Assembly (NCBI GenBank): GCA_028829895.1
Contig: CM054181.1
Location: forward strand, 2,074,501-2,138,500
Direction of reading: 5' to 3'
DNA from: Sinotaia quadrata
Taxonomy: Eukaryota > Mollusca > Gastropoda > Architaenioglossa > Viviparidae
Length of the DNA: 64,000 nt
Shown here: piece after piece, positions 32,350-43,871 of the stretch
How positions within the stretch are numbered: the first letter of the stretch is position 1
Layout of the letters: every line of letters begins with the position of its first letter
Notes under the pieces: model-generated
What the model was told of the DNA's origin: nothing
The model's database searches: none
Seen by the model: only the letters and a program-made list of their open reading frames with translations
Translations under genes and position numbers: made by a program

Positions 32350-32640
32350 GCTTGGCCTGCTTATTTTCAGTCTAATGTATATACGTAATGTATGACGTAG
32401 GTAGGGTGAGTGTGACTTTACATGTTGGTGTCGTGTGCTTTACATTCATTCCACACAAAGCTACAGATATGTATACAACCACAAATTTATCCAGTAGAAA
32501 CTAATATTCACATGACATAACAATAGCTAAGGACACAGTCCACATTCCTTAGACATAAAACACACAGGGAAGTAAATGACCCACATTTCTTAGACACACA
32601 GGGAAGTAAATGACCCACATTTCACAAAATCAGTAAAACA
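32350..32640 (+). repeat. Possible dispersed repeat shared with 62790-63000
   Basis: CATGTTGGTGTCGTGTGC at about 32421 recurs at about 62848, with weaker collinear matches before (GAGTGTGACT and GAGTGACTGTGACT) and after (ACAACCACAAAT and CCAATCACAAAT). A ~43-bp duplication (ACACAGGGAAGTAAATGACC) lies at about 32560-32620. Weaker than DR1. Confidence 0.45.
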
Positions 32641-32930
32641 AACAGTTAATTATATCATTTCTTAAAACAAGAGTTGTAGTCCCACAACAATATAGCTGTA
32701 CTACATACATGTAAAACAAACTTATCATTTCTTAAAACAAGAGATGTAGTCCCACAACAATATAGCTGTACTACATACATGTAAAACAAACAATTATCAT
32801 TTCTTAAAACAAGAGTTGTAGTCCCACAACAATATAGCTATACTACAAACATGTAAAACAAACAATTATCATTTCTTAAAACAAGAGATGTAGTCCCACA
32901 ACAATATAGCTATACTACATACATGTGAGT
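32640..32930. repeat. 70-71-bp minisatellite, 4 copies
   Basis: Unit core ATCATTTCTTAAAACAAGAG then GTAGTCCCACAACAATATAG, period 70-71 bp (32701 to 32771). Confidence 0.96.
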
Positions 32931-33666
32931 GCTAGGTGTGGACAAATCAATCTGTAGAAAGTATTAGCATAAATATTACTTTAATAGAAGCAGCTGTTAT
33001 GGATTTTTTTTTTAAAAGCTTCAATGAAAAGATCTTACATCTTATGTCATGCATGCCATCCTATCAGGACACTTAAGTAGGTTGGGGTCAGTGACCACAA
33101 TATTGCTTGTCACATTATTCACAGTGCAAAGAAGCGTGCACGTGTGGAGGGGGGGGGCGGAGGTCTAACTCTGCATTACATAACTGACTCCTGTTTGAAA
33201 AAAATCTTTCTTCAATTTAATTTCAGTTTTGGGTGTTGGGTGTTGGGTGTCTCTCTCTCTCTCATACACACACACGCATAAACATATACACATTCACACA
33301 TGTGAACATAAATAGGGGTGATTTGTAACACTGAAGGAAGAACAAATATCATGAAAAACGTCTGACTTATTTAAAGTTTGCTTAATAAGAATACGATTTG
33401 ATAAATTGAGATACAAATCCTCATCAGATCTGTAGATTGGGGGGGGGGTTAAAAAAAAAGACCTATATAAAAATCTTATAGGAACAGATCAAATACCAGA
33501 TCACCCGTGCTCATGACCGAAATATGCCTCAATGCAGAAAGGTCGTCATCTGTCCAGAGATTTTCATTTTTATGTTTATATATAATATGTCTATACAACT
33601 AGGACATTTGTAAGGGATCTAAACTGCATGCTTAGCATTTAGTCCTACTTTTATGACGTCATTTGA
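32931..33666. other. Single-copy spacer
   Basis: No gene seen. Low-complexity G, A and CT/CA runs near 33150, 33250 and 33440. Confidence 0.5.
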
Positions 33667-33677
33667 GAGTAACGCTG

Positions 33678-33772
33678 GTTACGTCAAAGTCCATTTATAG
33701 CTATTCCAATGTAAATTTGACATGAAATACGTCAAAGTCCATTTATAGCTATTCTAATGTCAAATTGACATG
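33678..33772. repeat. ~51-bp direct duplication
   Basis: TACGTCAAAGTCCATTTATA then GCTATTC and TTGACATGAAATA occurs twice. Confidence 0.9.
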
Positions 33773-34257
33773 AAATATATTAAGATACAATCAAGCAGAC
33801 CGATAATGAATGAAAAAACGACATGCACTGAGATGCTGTGTTAAAGATATTAAGTTGATGATGTGAATCTTTTCTTACTAATGCATATTTTAAAAAAATC
33901 AAACCCTGCTATACTTAACCCTTGGAGCACTGGCCCTCCTCCATTTATGGAAATCAAAGTCCTTAGGGTCCTGTCCATAACGACATGTTCAGAGCCCTCC
34001 ATGTAGATTAACTACTAAAATTAGGAACACTAATTATCACAATGTATACGATATGCTTATGAAAAGATTAACCTAATGATAAAGACATTGTTATTTCTTG
34101 CGTGGTTGGCAATGTTCCAGTCTATCAGATATTCATGAAGCAAAATAAAGATCAATCACAATAATAAGTGAATTATATAAGATCACATTAGCATGAAGAT
34201 ACAACACTCCTATGTAAAGCAGTTTGCTTTATGTCTCTCTGTCCTCTTAGATGATAC
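33773..34257. other. Single-copy AT-rich spacer
   Basis: No gene recognised. Confidence 0.5.
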
Positions 34258-34716
34258 ATGTTTTCTGAGCTCGCAAATGACATTTTCCACTCGCAAATTG
34301 CACTTGTTTTCTGAGCCCGCAAATGACATTTTTCCACTCGCAAATTGCACTTGTTTTCTGAGCCCGCAAATGACATTTTTCCACTCGCAAATTGCACTTG
34401 TTTTCTGAGCTCGCAAATGACATTTTTCCACTCGCAAATTGCACTTGTTTTCTTAGCTCGCAAATGACATTTTCCACTCGCAAATTGCACTTGTTTTCTG
34501 AGCCCGCAAATGACATTTTTCCACTCGCAAATTGCACTTGTTTTCTGAGCTCGCAAATGACATTTTTCCACTCGCAAATTGCACTTGTTTTCTTAGCTCG
34601 CAAATGACATTTTCCACTCGCAAATTGCACTTGTTTTCTGAGCCCGCAAATGACATTTTTCCACTCGCAAATTGCACTTGTTTTCTGAGCTCGCAAATGA
34701 CATTTTTCCACTCGAA
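34258..34716. repeat. 46/47-bp minisatellite, about 10 copies
   Basis: Unit core CTCGCAAATTGCACTTGTTT then TCTGAGC and CGCAAATGACATTTTTCCA. Units of 46 and 47 bp (ATTTTCC or ATTTTTCC) recur in a patterned order, with the whole 34400-34560 block repeated, which indicates a ~140-bp higher-order unit. CTCGCAAAT occurs twice per unit. Minus-strand frames over 120 codons are artefacts. Confidence 0.96.
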
Positions 34717-35679
34717 AAATTTTCGAGGGTTGATGGTGAATTGTTAGCAAAGCAATGTATAGGAGGTAATTTATGGAAGACATGTTGTAGATAAGTGTCA
34801 TTTGTCCCTGTATATCTGTAACAAATCTAAACATTTGATATCTAAATAAATTAAAAGATAAAGTCTTGTTTGCCAATAAAGCTATATTTATTCACAAGAA
34901 ATCGCATGATTTTTCTCTCCACGTTTTAAAGAAATTAATTTAATGACTGGCAATCAATGTGACTAGCGTGTCAGGTTAGATTCAAGTCACGATTGCCGAG
35001 AACATCAAATTAGAATAAAAGAAATACTGTACTTGAACAAACGCTATACTCTGGCGAACCTCTCCTTTCGGAGTATTGTTCACTGCGTACCAAGCAATTT
35101 TCGAATCCGTTCGGAGTGAGAAACGTCAGTTGCACGTAGCCGACGGGGGTATCACGTATTGTGTGTTAGTTACTGTGGGGCTTTGTTTTCACTTCATTCT
35201 TTTCTTTTGGGGAGTTTCTCCATACACAACAGAAGTGGCATAAGACTGCCATATTTTGCCTGTTCTTAGATAGAGGTTAGTGTTAGTTTTGTTTGTTTGA
35301 TTGTTTGGGGGGGTTGGGGGTTGGGCGGGGGGGGTTATTTAAGAGAAAGGTTAGGGTTAGGATTAGTTGTAAATAATAAAAAAAATAAAAATAATGCATA
35401 AACTAAAACTGTTTTCGTTTAGAATTATCTTTTCATTAACTTTTCTTTCCTCTCTTAGTTTTCGTTTCTGCTAATTTTTGCTTGTAATTATTGCAGTAAA
35501 AATGTAGCTGTTTCTGCATCTATTATTAGACATTCGATGTTGTCGTCATTGTTCCTCCTTCCTTCCACCACCACCACCCCACCACCTTTCCGTTCTTTTG
35601 CTAGCAGATATAACAGACTGTGAGTGCATTTTTCAGGGTTGATCACCACAGCATGGATGTATTACAGTTTTGTTTTGTA
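34717..35679. other. Single-copy spacer
   Basis: No gene recognised. A G-rich GGGGGGTTGGGGGTTGGGCG tract lies near 35308-35335. Confidence 0.5.
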
Positions 35680-35680
35680 T

Positions 35681-35681
<1 letters not shown>

Positions 35682-35746
<65 letters not shown>
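35682..35746. repeat. (CT)n microsatellite
   Basis: About 32 uninterrupted CT units. Confidence 0.98.
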
Positions 35747-35747
<1 letters not shown>

Positions 35748-37324
35748 AATGTTTGCCCCTCACTCAGATAGGAAATGGTTTCTCAAAGTTTTGGAATCTC
35801 CTTCCAAAACTGGAAGTCTGACTGCCTATCTCCAATCATTCATTCCCAAAACTTTTAAAATAGACATCTTCAAAAAACAATAATAATGAAAGTAACACTT
35901 CAAATAATTTTACCTTCAGTTTTATGCTAACAGCAACAGTAGAAATTACAAGATAATAATTATTTATCCATTTTGTCTGCATAAATAAACCACATCATAA
36001 CATAGTACTTCATTCCAAATAGTGTCAATTATCAGTTTTTAATACTTCCAGTCTATTAAATATATTATAATTATTTATTTATAAACTTCAAACAAAATGT
36101 CACATGCCCGATCTAGGTTTAATGACTCTGTCCTATTTTAGATTCCAGTTATCAATATTGGTTTATTGAATAATTTCTAACAATAGTGAGAGCCGGACGG
36201 CCTGACTTATCCACCACGAAAATGCCAAGGTATTCAGGCAATTACTCACGACACCTCGCTAGATAAATCAGTTGACTTGCCTCAACTAGCAATGTTATCT
36301 CCCCCTTATTTATAAATTAAGATTTATGATTCTTTATCCCTTTATTATGGCTTGCCCCCCCCCCCCCAGTTAGTTGATCCTTCCAGTCATGCTACAAACA
36401 ATTATGTAACAATGGGTAAGATAACAATCAATTTAATAACAAATCAATTAATAAAAAAAAGAATGAACAATTGCGAATCGTGATTATTAGAGTATCTATC
36501 AGTATCACTCGGCCCGAATAGTTTATACACGCAGATTTTCAGTTCTGTCCTTTTAAAAAATGTAACTAAAATGGAAAATAATTTCATTTAATACTGCATG
36601 CCCTAAACGTGCAAAATTGTTCATTGTTTGTTTGTTTTTTTAATTATTGACTATTGTACCCCTTTATTATTCTACCCGGGCATTGTACAATTCGTAGAAT
36701 AAAGTATAATTTTAATTCAAGCGAAGTCCATCGACTACACACATGCACGCACGCACATACACAAATAAAGGATATGATTTAGTTCAAAGTTCATCCATCA
36801 GCGTATTGAACTAACCTGCAGGCTAGTGTATTCGATACATAAAATCGTCATAAATTATGAAGTCCTATCATTTTAATGATGATTCATATCAATGATACAG
36901 CATCTTTCAACGCCCGTCATTTCAGTCATTATTTTAGCCAGCACAAGAAGATTGCTAGTGGTGGGGTACCTTGCTATTATTAGCACAAGCGAACATTCCA
37001 TCTGTATGTCAGTGCCAGAGTTTATTAATCATGCTGCTGAGCAGTTTTTGCGGGCTCACATTTGGCTATTGAAAGGTAAGTGGTCAAAAGAGTTGTTTGA
37101 CCATTTATACGTAGCTTTGATTCTCTTCTACTCGTGAACACGTGTTCAGATGAAGACACGATAAATAAAAGAAAGAGAAAAAAAAGACAACGAACATTGT
37201 CGTGCACGAAAGTGTCGACTGTGACTTAGGCTGTCTTGTCTCGTTTACCTCCCGTTAATGTATGTAGGTACAAGGACTTAGTGATTTACAAAACTATTTA
37301 CATAAATATATATTTACTTACACG
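35747..37324. other. Single-copy AT-rich region
   Basis: No supported gene. An open stretch at 36892-37075 ends at a good donor-like AAAG|GTAAGT (37075/37076), but no partner exon or homology is visible. A poly-C run lies near 36354-36368. Confidence 0.5.
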
Positions 37325-37650
37325 CATGTCTATGGTTTGTTTCATTTATGTCTATGATTTGTTTCTCTTGTGTCTGTGATTTTCTTTCATTTGTGTCTAT
37401 GTTCTGCTTAATTTATATATATTTGTTTCAGTTATGTCTAAGCTTTGTTTATTTACATCTAAGATTTGTTTTGTTTATGTCTATGCTTTATTTTATTTAT
37501 GTATGTGATTTGTTTTATTTATGTCTATGCTTCGTTTCACTTTTTTAATTTTTTATCATGTTTGTCTCTGCTTTGTTTCATTTATTTTCTGAGTTGTTTC
37601 ATTTATGTCTATACTTTGTTTCATTTATATGAATACGTACTACATGTAAT
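37325..37650. repeat. Degenerate ~20-25-bp repeat, about 13 copies
   Basis: Variants of TTTGTTTCATTTATGTCTAT. The most regular units lie at 37325-37420 and 37590-37640. Confidence 0.88.
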
Positions 37651-37656
37651 TAGTCT

Positions 37657-37659
<3 letters not shown>

Positions 37660-37735
<76 letters not shown>
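37660..37735. repeat. Compound (CT)n(CA)n microsatellite
   Basis: CT run followed directly by about 22 CA units. Confidence 0.98.
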
Positions 37736-37737
<2 letters not shown>

Positions 37738-37989
37738 ACGCAGACATTCGCGAATATGTAAATCCAATATTTACTCAATAGAACAGATGATACTTTTGAA
37801 GAATTCACTCCAGTCCAGATTGGGAATCAGAGACAGTCCGTCTGTGATTGTGCGCCCTTAAGTTACAGTTAATATCATATGACTTTATCGTCGGCTTCCA
37901 ATGGGTTAAAAAGTAAATCGGCATAATGCATTACATACATCGTACATTACATACATAATGCATTACATCCATCCATCAAAATTAACTCA

Positions 37990-38178
37990 TCGATTTAGTC
38001 CTGTTGGATAGAAACGTTACCTCAAAACGATACGAGCTTAACACGCTGACAGATTTAGTCCTGTTGGATAGAAACGTTACTTCAAAACGATACGAGCATA
38101 ACACGCTGACAGATTTAGTCCTGTTGGATAGAAACGTTACTTCAAAACGATACGAGCATAACATGCTGACAGATTTCG
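37990..38178. repeat. 60-bp minisatellite, 3 copies
   Basis: Unit core GATTTAGTCCTGTTGGATAG then AAACGTTACTTCAAAACGAT, exact 60-bp period. Open on both strands as a 20-residue repeat, not coding. Confidence 0.96.
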
Positions 38179-38924
38179 GATATCACGTAAGAAAGGATTT
38201 GTAGTTCTCTCTGATACTAAAAGTTGTTTCCCCTTGTGTACTCTCGCTGACCTACAATGTGCCGCCCGTCATCAGCGCTGTTTCAGTGTTGAGAAATTGC
38301 GTCAAGTTACGTTTCACGAGAATAAAATCACTGCCTTCGATGAATTGGCTGTTTGTTGGTTGGTTTTTTAATACTTCCAGTCTAAAAACTTATTAAAAAA
38401 AAAAAAAAAAAAAAGAGTCAAGCTAGAATTCAAAGTATGTACGCAAAGGCAAATGTTCATGAGTTATGTTTAGATAGAACGCCTGATCAAAGCTATGCCG
38501 AAAGTGATCGTGCATCTTTCATACCCAATTCAGGGAGGCTACTCCAACGTCCAGGAAATGATGTCATTTGGAATAAAAGTGCACCCAGTGACCAGGATTG
38601 TACAATCCACAGGCCTATGTTGACGCAATAACGTAACAGTATGACGCAAGCACGTACGTGACGGAGGGGGCTTTTGTGACCCCAGAAGGTGACAGGCCTG
38701 AAAACATGACACGTTCAGGGGTAAATTTAAGTAACTTAGGAAAAAGAGGAAAGGACGAGTTGCTGTCCAAAGTTAGCACGCTAATACACACCGAAAGACA
38801 TGACAAGGCTGAAGGGAACAGAGACAAGAAAAAAGAAACTATGAGACATCTTGCTTACATTAGAATTGACATTAACGTTAAAAAAATAATTCAGTCTGGT
38901 TATTTAATTTACTTTCTAAAATCA
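38179..38924. other. Single-copy spacer
   Basis: No supported gene. Open frames at 38437-38631 and 38658-38984 have no recognisable domain, and the second runs into the next array. An A-run lies near 38395-38414. Confidence 0.45.
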
Positions 38925-39540
38925 TGTTTAGAGACAACTTTTAAACATCATGTTACAATAGACAACTTTCTAACATCGAGTTGATAAACACCTTTCTTGC
39001 ATAATGTTTATAGACAAGTTTCTAGCACATGGCTACAGACAACTTTCTAAACACATGTTTAGAGACAACTTTCTAAATACATGGCTACAGACAACTTTCT
39101 AAATACATGTTTAGAGACAACTTTCTAACTACATGTTTAGAGACAACTTTCTAACTACATGTTTAGAGACAACTTTCTAACTACATGTTTAGAGACAACT
39201 TTCTAAATACATGTTTAGAGACAACTTTCTAAATACATGTTTAGAGACTACTTTCTAAATACATGTTTAGAGACAACTTTGAAAATACATGTTTATACAC
39301 AACTTTCTAAATACATGTATAAAGCTTTCTAACATAAATGTTAATGGGCACTTTCTAAACACTACATTTATAGGTATTTTTCTAAATACCTTTATAGACA
39401 ACTTATAGACAACTTTCTAACATCATGTTCGTAGACAACTTTCTAATACCATGTTTACAGACAACTTAATAGCATCATGTTGATAGACAACTTTGTGACA
39501 TTATGTTTATAAACAACTTTCTAAAATACATGTTTATTAT
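38925..39540. repeat. 26-bp minisatellite, about 22 copies
   Basis: Unit core TAGAGACAACTTTCTAAATA then CATGTT. Central copies near 39100-39260 are almost identical; both edges decay gradually. Confidence 0.95.
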
Positions 39541-39894
39541 CATGCGGGGCAATACATACCTGATACCCTACTTGTTTTTTTTTTGGTTATAATTTACATG
39601 CAGGCCTAAATAAATAAACCCCCTTTGTATCTTTACTTGTGAGCGGATTCTTTTTTTAAAATAAAAAAAAACATTAATAAATAAATAAAACTATTTGGGG
39701 ATTATATGTTGTGTGGCATCTATGTCCGCTATTTTTAGAATCTTTTCTCATGTACGAGAATAAGACTGAACAGTCAAGTAGGTTCGTGTTTTTAATATTC
39801 TTATCGATTTGTCATTTTCAAATCGTTGTAATTTATATTTTATTTCATTTTTTTAAAATAATGCTAACTTTGCAAGATGGCTATGCTACGTGAC

Positions 39895-40137
39895 GAGCTC
39901 CCGTGTACGAATTTTGCCTGCAGTTTTATTTTTAATAAAGGTATTCTCTTATTTCTATCCCCGTGTACGAATTTTGCCTGCAGTTTTATTATTAAATAAA
40001 GGTATTCTCTGATTTCTATCCCCGTGTACGAATTTTGCCTGCAGTTTTATTATTAAATAAAGGTATTCTCTGATTTCTATCCCCGTGTATGAATTTTGCC
40101 TGCAGTTTTATTATTAAATAAAGGTATTCTCTTGTTT
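39895..40137. repeat. 61-bp minisatellite, 4 copies
   Basis: Unit core CCCCGTGTACGAATTTTGCC then TGCAGTTTTATTATTAAATA, period 60-61 bp. Confidence 0.96.
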
Positions 40138-40577
40138 CGATCATCGTTTAGAATACTCTTGAAATAACTTACGCTATATTTTCTAATTAATTTACAAAAA
40201 TTAAGAAGTAAATTTGCTTCGGACAAGTAACACTTGGGTAGGGAGGATAGTCAGAGTGATTTTTGCTCCGGACCGCAAATGATGAAGACCCTGTCAAATG
40301 GGTAGATTACTGAGCTTCAAGGGAGGGAATGATTAATAATCGATATGTAATATAATATTAATCATCATATAATCCATATTACATAACGTGAGATATTACA
40401 CTATCTTTTGTCTTTTTAAATGGAGGAGGGGGGAGAGAGGACTCTTGTTAGTATTATCTGGCTAATTATTGTTTATTATCTGGCAATTAAGTGTCCGTTG
40501 TTCATTAACTGGTCTGCAAAAAATGATTTAAAGTTATGCCTAGCGGTCTGATTAACACATGTCCCTTATATTTCTTC
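40138..40577. other. Single-copy spacer
   Basis: No gene recognised. Confidence 0.5.
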
Positions 40578-40728
40578 ATACCTGTCAGCTAACATCCAAT
40601 CAGATCTTTCAGTCTTTTTTCCTTAACATACCTGTCAGCTAACATCCAATCAGATCCTTCAGTCTTTTTTCCTTAACATACCTGTCAGCTAACATCCAAT
40701 CAGATCCTTCAGTCCTTTTACAGTTTCA
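40578..40728. repeat. 50-bp minisatellite, 3 copies
   Basis: CCTGTCAGCTAACATCCAAT at 40581, 40631 and 40681 gives an exact 50-bp period. This is the last sizeable array before the TENT5 region. Confidence 0.96.
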
Positions 40729-43030
40729 CTCAACAGTATTTATTAGCCCAATACACGCATACAGCATAATAAAAACAACATAATAAATACAGCATAATAA
40801 ATACAACACATCAGTTTTATGAACGGGTTCTTTAGAATCAATGTTAAGTGTTTAGCATCTATATACAAACATCATAGTTCACAATTTGTAAAAATAATAG
40901 CATACTCACATAATTCGTCTGTATGTAAAATGCAAGTGTAACACATCAATAGCAAAATGCACGAAATATTTCTAAGTCCATTCTCTCTCAATCAGTCAGT
41001 TAACTCACCATTAAGCTAACGGCCACCATTCTTGACTGGACTCTGCCACACCAAATTCAAAGTGATTAGAAAATAAATTCTTTTCAACAGGTAAACTTTG
41101 ATCTCAGCCCATTGGCTGGTCTCGTTCTTGTAAATCTTAACCATTGGATAATAGAAACTATTCATCCACCTGAAACCGGTTTAGATTACAAAGCAAATTC
41201 TAGCACATTCTTTACCTGAGTTGTTTACTTCCAACTTTGACTCTTGATGTTCTGGACAAAGTGGAGGTGCAGGTTGGGTTTGGATTAATTTAGGAATAGA
41301 GAAAAGTTGGGCCTTACTCATTTTATCATAAATAATATTATTAATATACCTTTAAAAATTAACCCCGATATTCGTCAATAAACCATACGGACTTAAAAAT
41401 AAAATTATTTGACAGCATAATCAGGTGAACATTTTAGTAATTACGCCTTTTCCTCTTCCGCCCTCTCTCCAAAATACAGTTAAACCTTTGGAGATAAATG
41501 CGCTTTTTAGTTTATGTTTGACAGTTTCTTATATTAACTTATTATTTATTTCTAATAATTTTCTACATTAATAAATCAGTTATCTTTAATCTACTCATTC
41601 CATAAATCAGTGTTTTTATGTTGTCCATTTCAAATATAATATATATTATGAATATATTATTCATCTATTGTTAATATTACTGATTCTTTATATTCTCTCA
41701 AATAACTATTTATCTTTCATATTATTTTTTTCTAATAACTCCATGTATTGGTATTATATTACTTATCTTTAATCATTCCATATATCAGTATATTAATCGT
41801 GATCATTCCTTTAAATATATTATTATTTCTTACTTTGAGACTCTCGATAATTAATAGAATATTATTCATCTTTCACCATTCCTTGTAATAAATCAATACT
41901 CTTTATCGTTCGTTACCTGTTTGATAACATGTTTTTAGACAATAGGACAGCGAAACTATATGCTTGTCCAGTCTAAAAATCGAACAAATGTATTTATTCA
42001 TACAGCTGTGACATTTTTCTTACACTACAATCACAACGATGTGTAACGTCAATTTACGTCTGGCATATTGTATTGATTGACTATCGATCTTCATAACTAC
42101 TACGTGTCCAAATATTTTATAATTACCCGCCAAAAGTCAAATCAGTGGCAGCAAGATCAAATATCAACACTGAAATTAACCGCCATCAGGCGTAGACGCG
42201 ATGGCAGCTAGTGCCAATTTCACGAAGTACTCGTCTCGTAGAATAGGTGAGAAGAACGAACGAACGATAAGTTTACCAGATGCACTTGCTCTAGCGAAGC
42301 GGGATTGAAATGTCGGGAAAGAGTGCGTCTTTAAATTAGTACAGCGACATTTATTACCGGTCTACTCATATAAAGAAGAAAAGGCCATGGCTGTAGTGAA
42401 AAATATGTTGAAACCGTCATCGATTGAATCGCATTTTCGTGACATCAAACAGCTGGCATTGCGTTGACCTTTCACTCAACGCGTTCCACTCCTCAGAACG
42501 TCTTGACTGATCGATCAGACTTGTGAATGACAGACCGAGTCTACGCGTTGGCCGGCGCGCGGTTAAATCAGTATGGCTTGGTTCGTAAAAATTAAATATG
42601 TATGTTCAATTTTAGCTGTGATTAAGTCAGAAAGTGCTGACTGAACCCAACATTTAGTTTAGACATCCCTGGCCCTGTCACTATCATGACCATAAACGTA
42701 TGGGCGGTATAATGACGGTTTAACATAAAATATGTGTGAGCAGATTAACCAGTTGAAGTTAATAGAATGGTGGAATATCATAAGAAAAATAAATGACAGT
42801 AAGGCATGTCTTTTCCACATTAAATACTGAATTTATTTTATACTGCCTCTGGGTTTTTTAACTTTTGCGGAAGGAAACAACTGAAGCTGCGTCCGAAACT
42901 TCATCAGTGAGTCTCACTCATATACCCAGTACCCTCCACGACAGGAAGATAATGCAACAGGACGATATTGAACATTGATGTAATATGAACACCATTCACA
43001 AACTTGAAGCGTAGTTTTTGTGTGTGCTTT
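40729..43030. other. Mostly single-copy region upstream of the TENT5 promoter
   Basis: About 41500-41900 is very AT-rich with faint TTATCTTTAATCATTCCATA repeats. From about 42190 the sequence becomes richer in CpG (for example GGCCGGCGCGCGG near 42553). A short frame with good initiation context (GCGATGG) starts at 42201 and meets a donor-like AG|GTGAGA at 42246/42247, but its identity is unknown. Confidence 0.5.
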
Positions 43031-43140
43031 ATTGGCTCCCAGCTTATGACATTGATTGGCCAGTGATGTTGTGACGACAGTACTACGTCATAGTTACCTT
43101 AGCAACCATCCACTTTCGGAAAGTCCCTTTCCTTATAAGG
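43031..43140 (+). promoter_or_regulatory. Candidate promoter module: ATTGG, CRE halves, RFX X-box, kB-like and CArG box
   Basis: Within 110 bp are two inverted CCAAT boxes (ATTGG at 43031-43035 and 43055-43059) and two CRE half-sites in inverted order (TGACG 43072-43076; TACGTCA 43084-43090). A full RFX X-box match GTTACCTTAGCAAC (43093-43106; consensus GTNRCC-N2-RGYAAC), a kB-like GGAAAGTCCC (43118-43127) and a perfect CArG box CCTTATAAGG (43131-43140) follow. The matches are visible; their function, and that they serve TENT5, is inferred from position upstream of the likely first exon. Confidence 0.45.
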
Positions 43141-43293
43141 AAAATATAGTGAACGATAATAAGATTAGATCGATCGTAGTTCGCGTTGCCAGGGTTGCCC
43201 TTGTTCCATTGCAGATAATCGACCAGCCGCTTCCAACTGACGTAAAACTCGCCCGGCCGTACATGCACTCTCTCGGCTTTTTCTCTTCCTAGC

Positions 43294-43323
43294 AAATAAA
43301 ACCGTGAATGGGTGAGTCTCAGT
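43294..43323 (+). promoter_or_regulatory. Weak TATA-like and initiator pair
   Basis: AATAAAAC at 43294 is followed by TCAGT at 43319-43323, placing the initiator A 27 nt downstream, the normal TATA-to-start distance. Both are weak matches, so the start site is tentative. Confidence 0.25.
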
Positions 43324-43871
43324 ACCTTGGACGTTGCCACAGCGCGAGCGTTTCCAAAAATAGTATCCCCGCAGGCGGCGCTTCATCTATCATCGTGTGA
43401 GAGTGCAGCGTAGCGTGGACAGACGCAGCGTGCAAAAAGGCGTCTCCGACGCTTTCACCATCTTGAGCAGTCTAACTCTGCTCTTGCACCTGTACAGATG
43501 TCCTAGACCAGCCCTAGACTTTAGTAAGTGGCTCCACGCAGATTTTGACAGCAGCTTTGACTTTTGCCATTACCATTGACTTTTCGCCAGCGGTTCTGGA
43601 TAGATCTAACGGTTCCTGTAAGCCTGAGGAGCTGAGTCGATTACTTGTAAGATTAAACTAGAGCTAGAACCAGAGAAGTTTTGTGATTGTACGAGTCCAG
43701 TTTCAAGTAATTCTATTTTTTAATTTAAAAAAAAACACTTGTTCAAAAATTCAAAACTTTTGGTGCACTGTTGATAGTGTAAAACAACAAATAAAAAAAC
43801 TGAGACGAAACGTATGTCGCTACGAATCCATCAACTCACATGAGGCCAACTTCTAATTAAATTATTTTCAG
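43321..43871 (+). other. Predicted non-coding exon 1 of TENT5
   Basis: The 3' border is a perfect donor, TTTTCAG|GTAAGTTGAG at 43871/43872. The exon's 5' part is CpG-richer than its surroundings. It holds short upstream open frames at 43497 (ATG then a stop after two codons), 43813 (nine codons) and 43838 (six codons). There are in-frame stops throughout, so it would be 5' UTR. Vertebrate TENT5 genes also have a non-coding first exon. The 5' border is uncertain. Confidence 0.4.

Noticed and set aside
34188..34876. Minus-strand frames up to 209 codons
   Set aside because: They are read through the 46/47-bp array, and one-base length changes throw the frame between units.
36892..37137. Possible exon ending at AAAG|GTAAGT
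   Set aside because: No homology, no partner exon and no matching acceptor; a donor-like match alone is not enough.
38437..38984. Two open frames of 64 and 108 codons
   Set aside because: No recognisable motif, and the second runs into the 26-bp array.
43056..43386. Overlapping frames of 73-85 codons near the promoter cluster
   Set aside because: Overlapping on both strands in CpG-richer DNA with no domain; more likely promoter and 5' UTR sequence.
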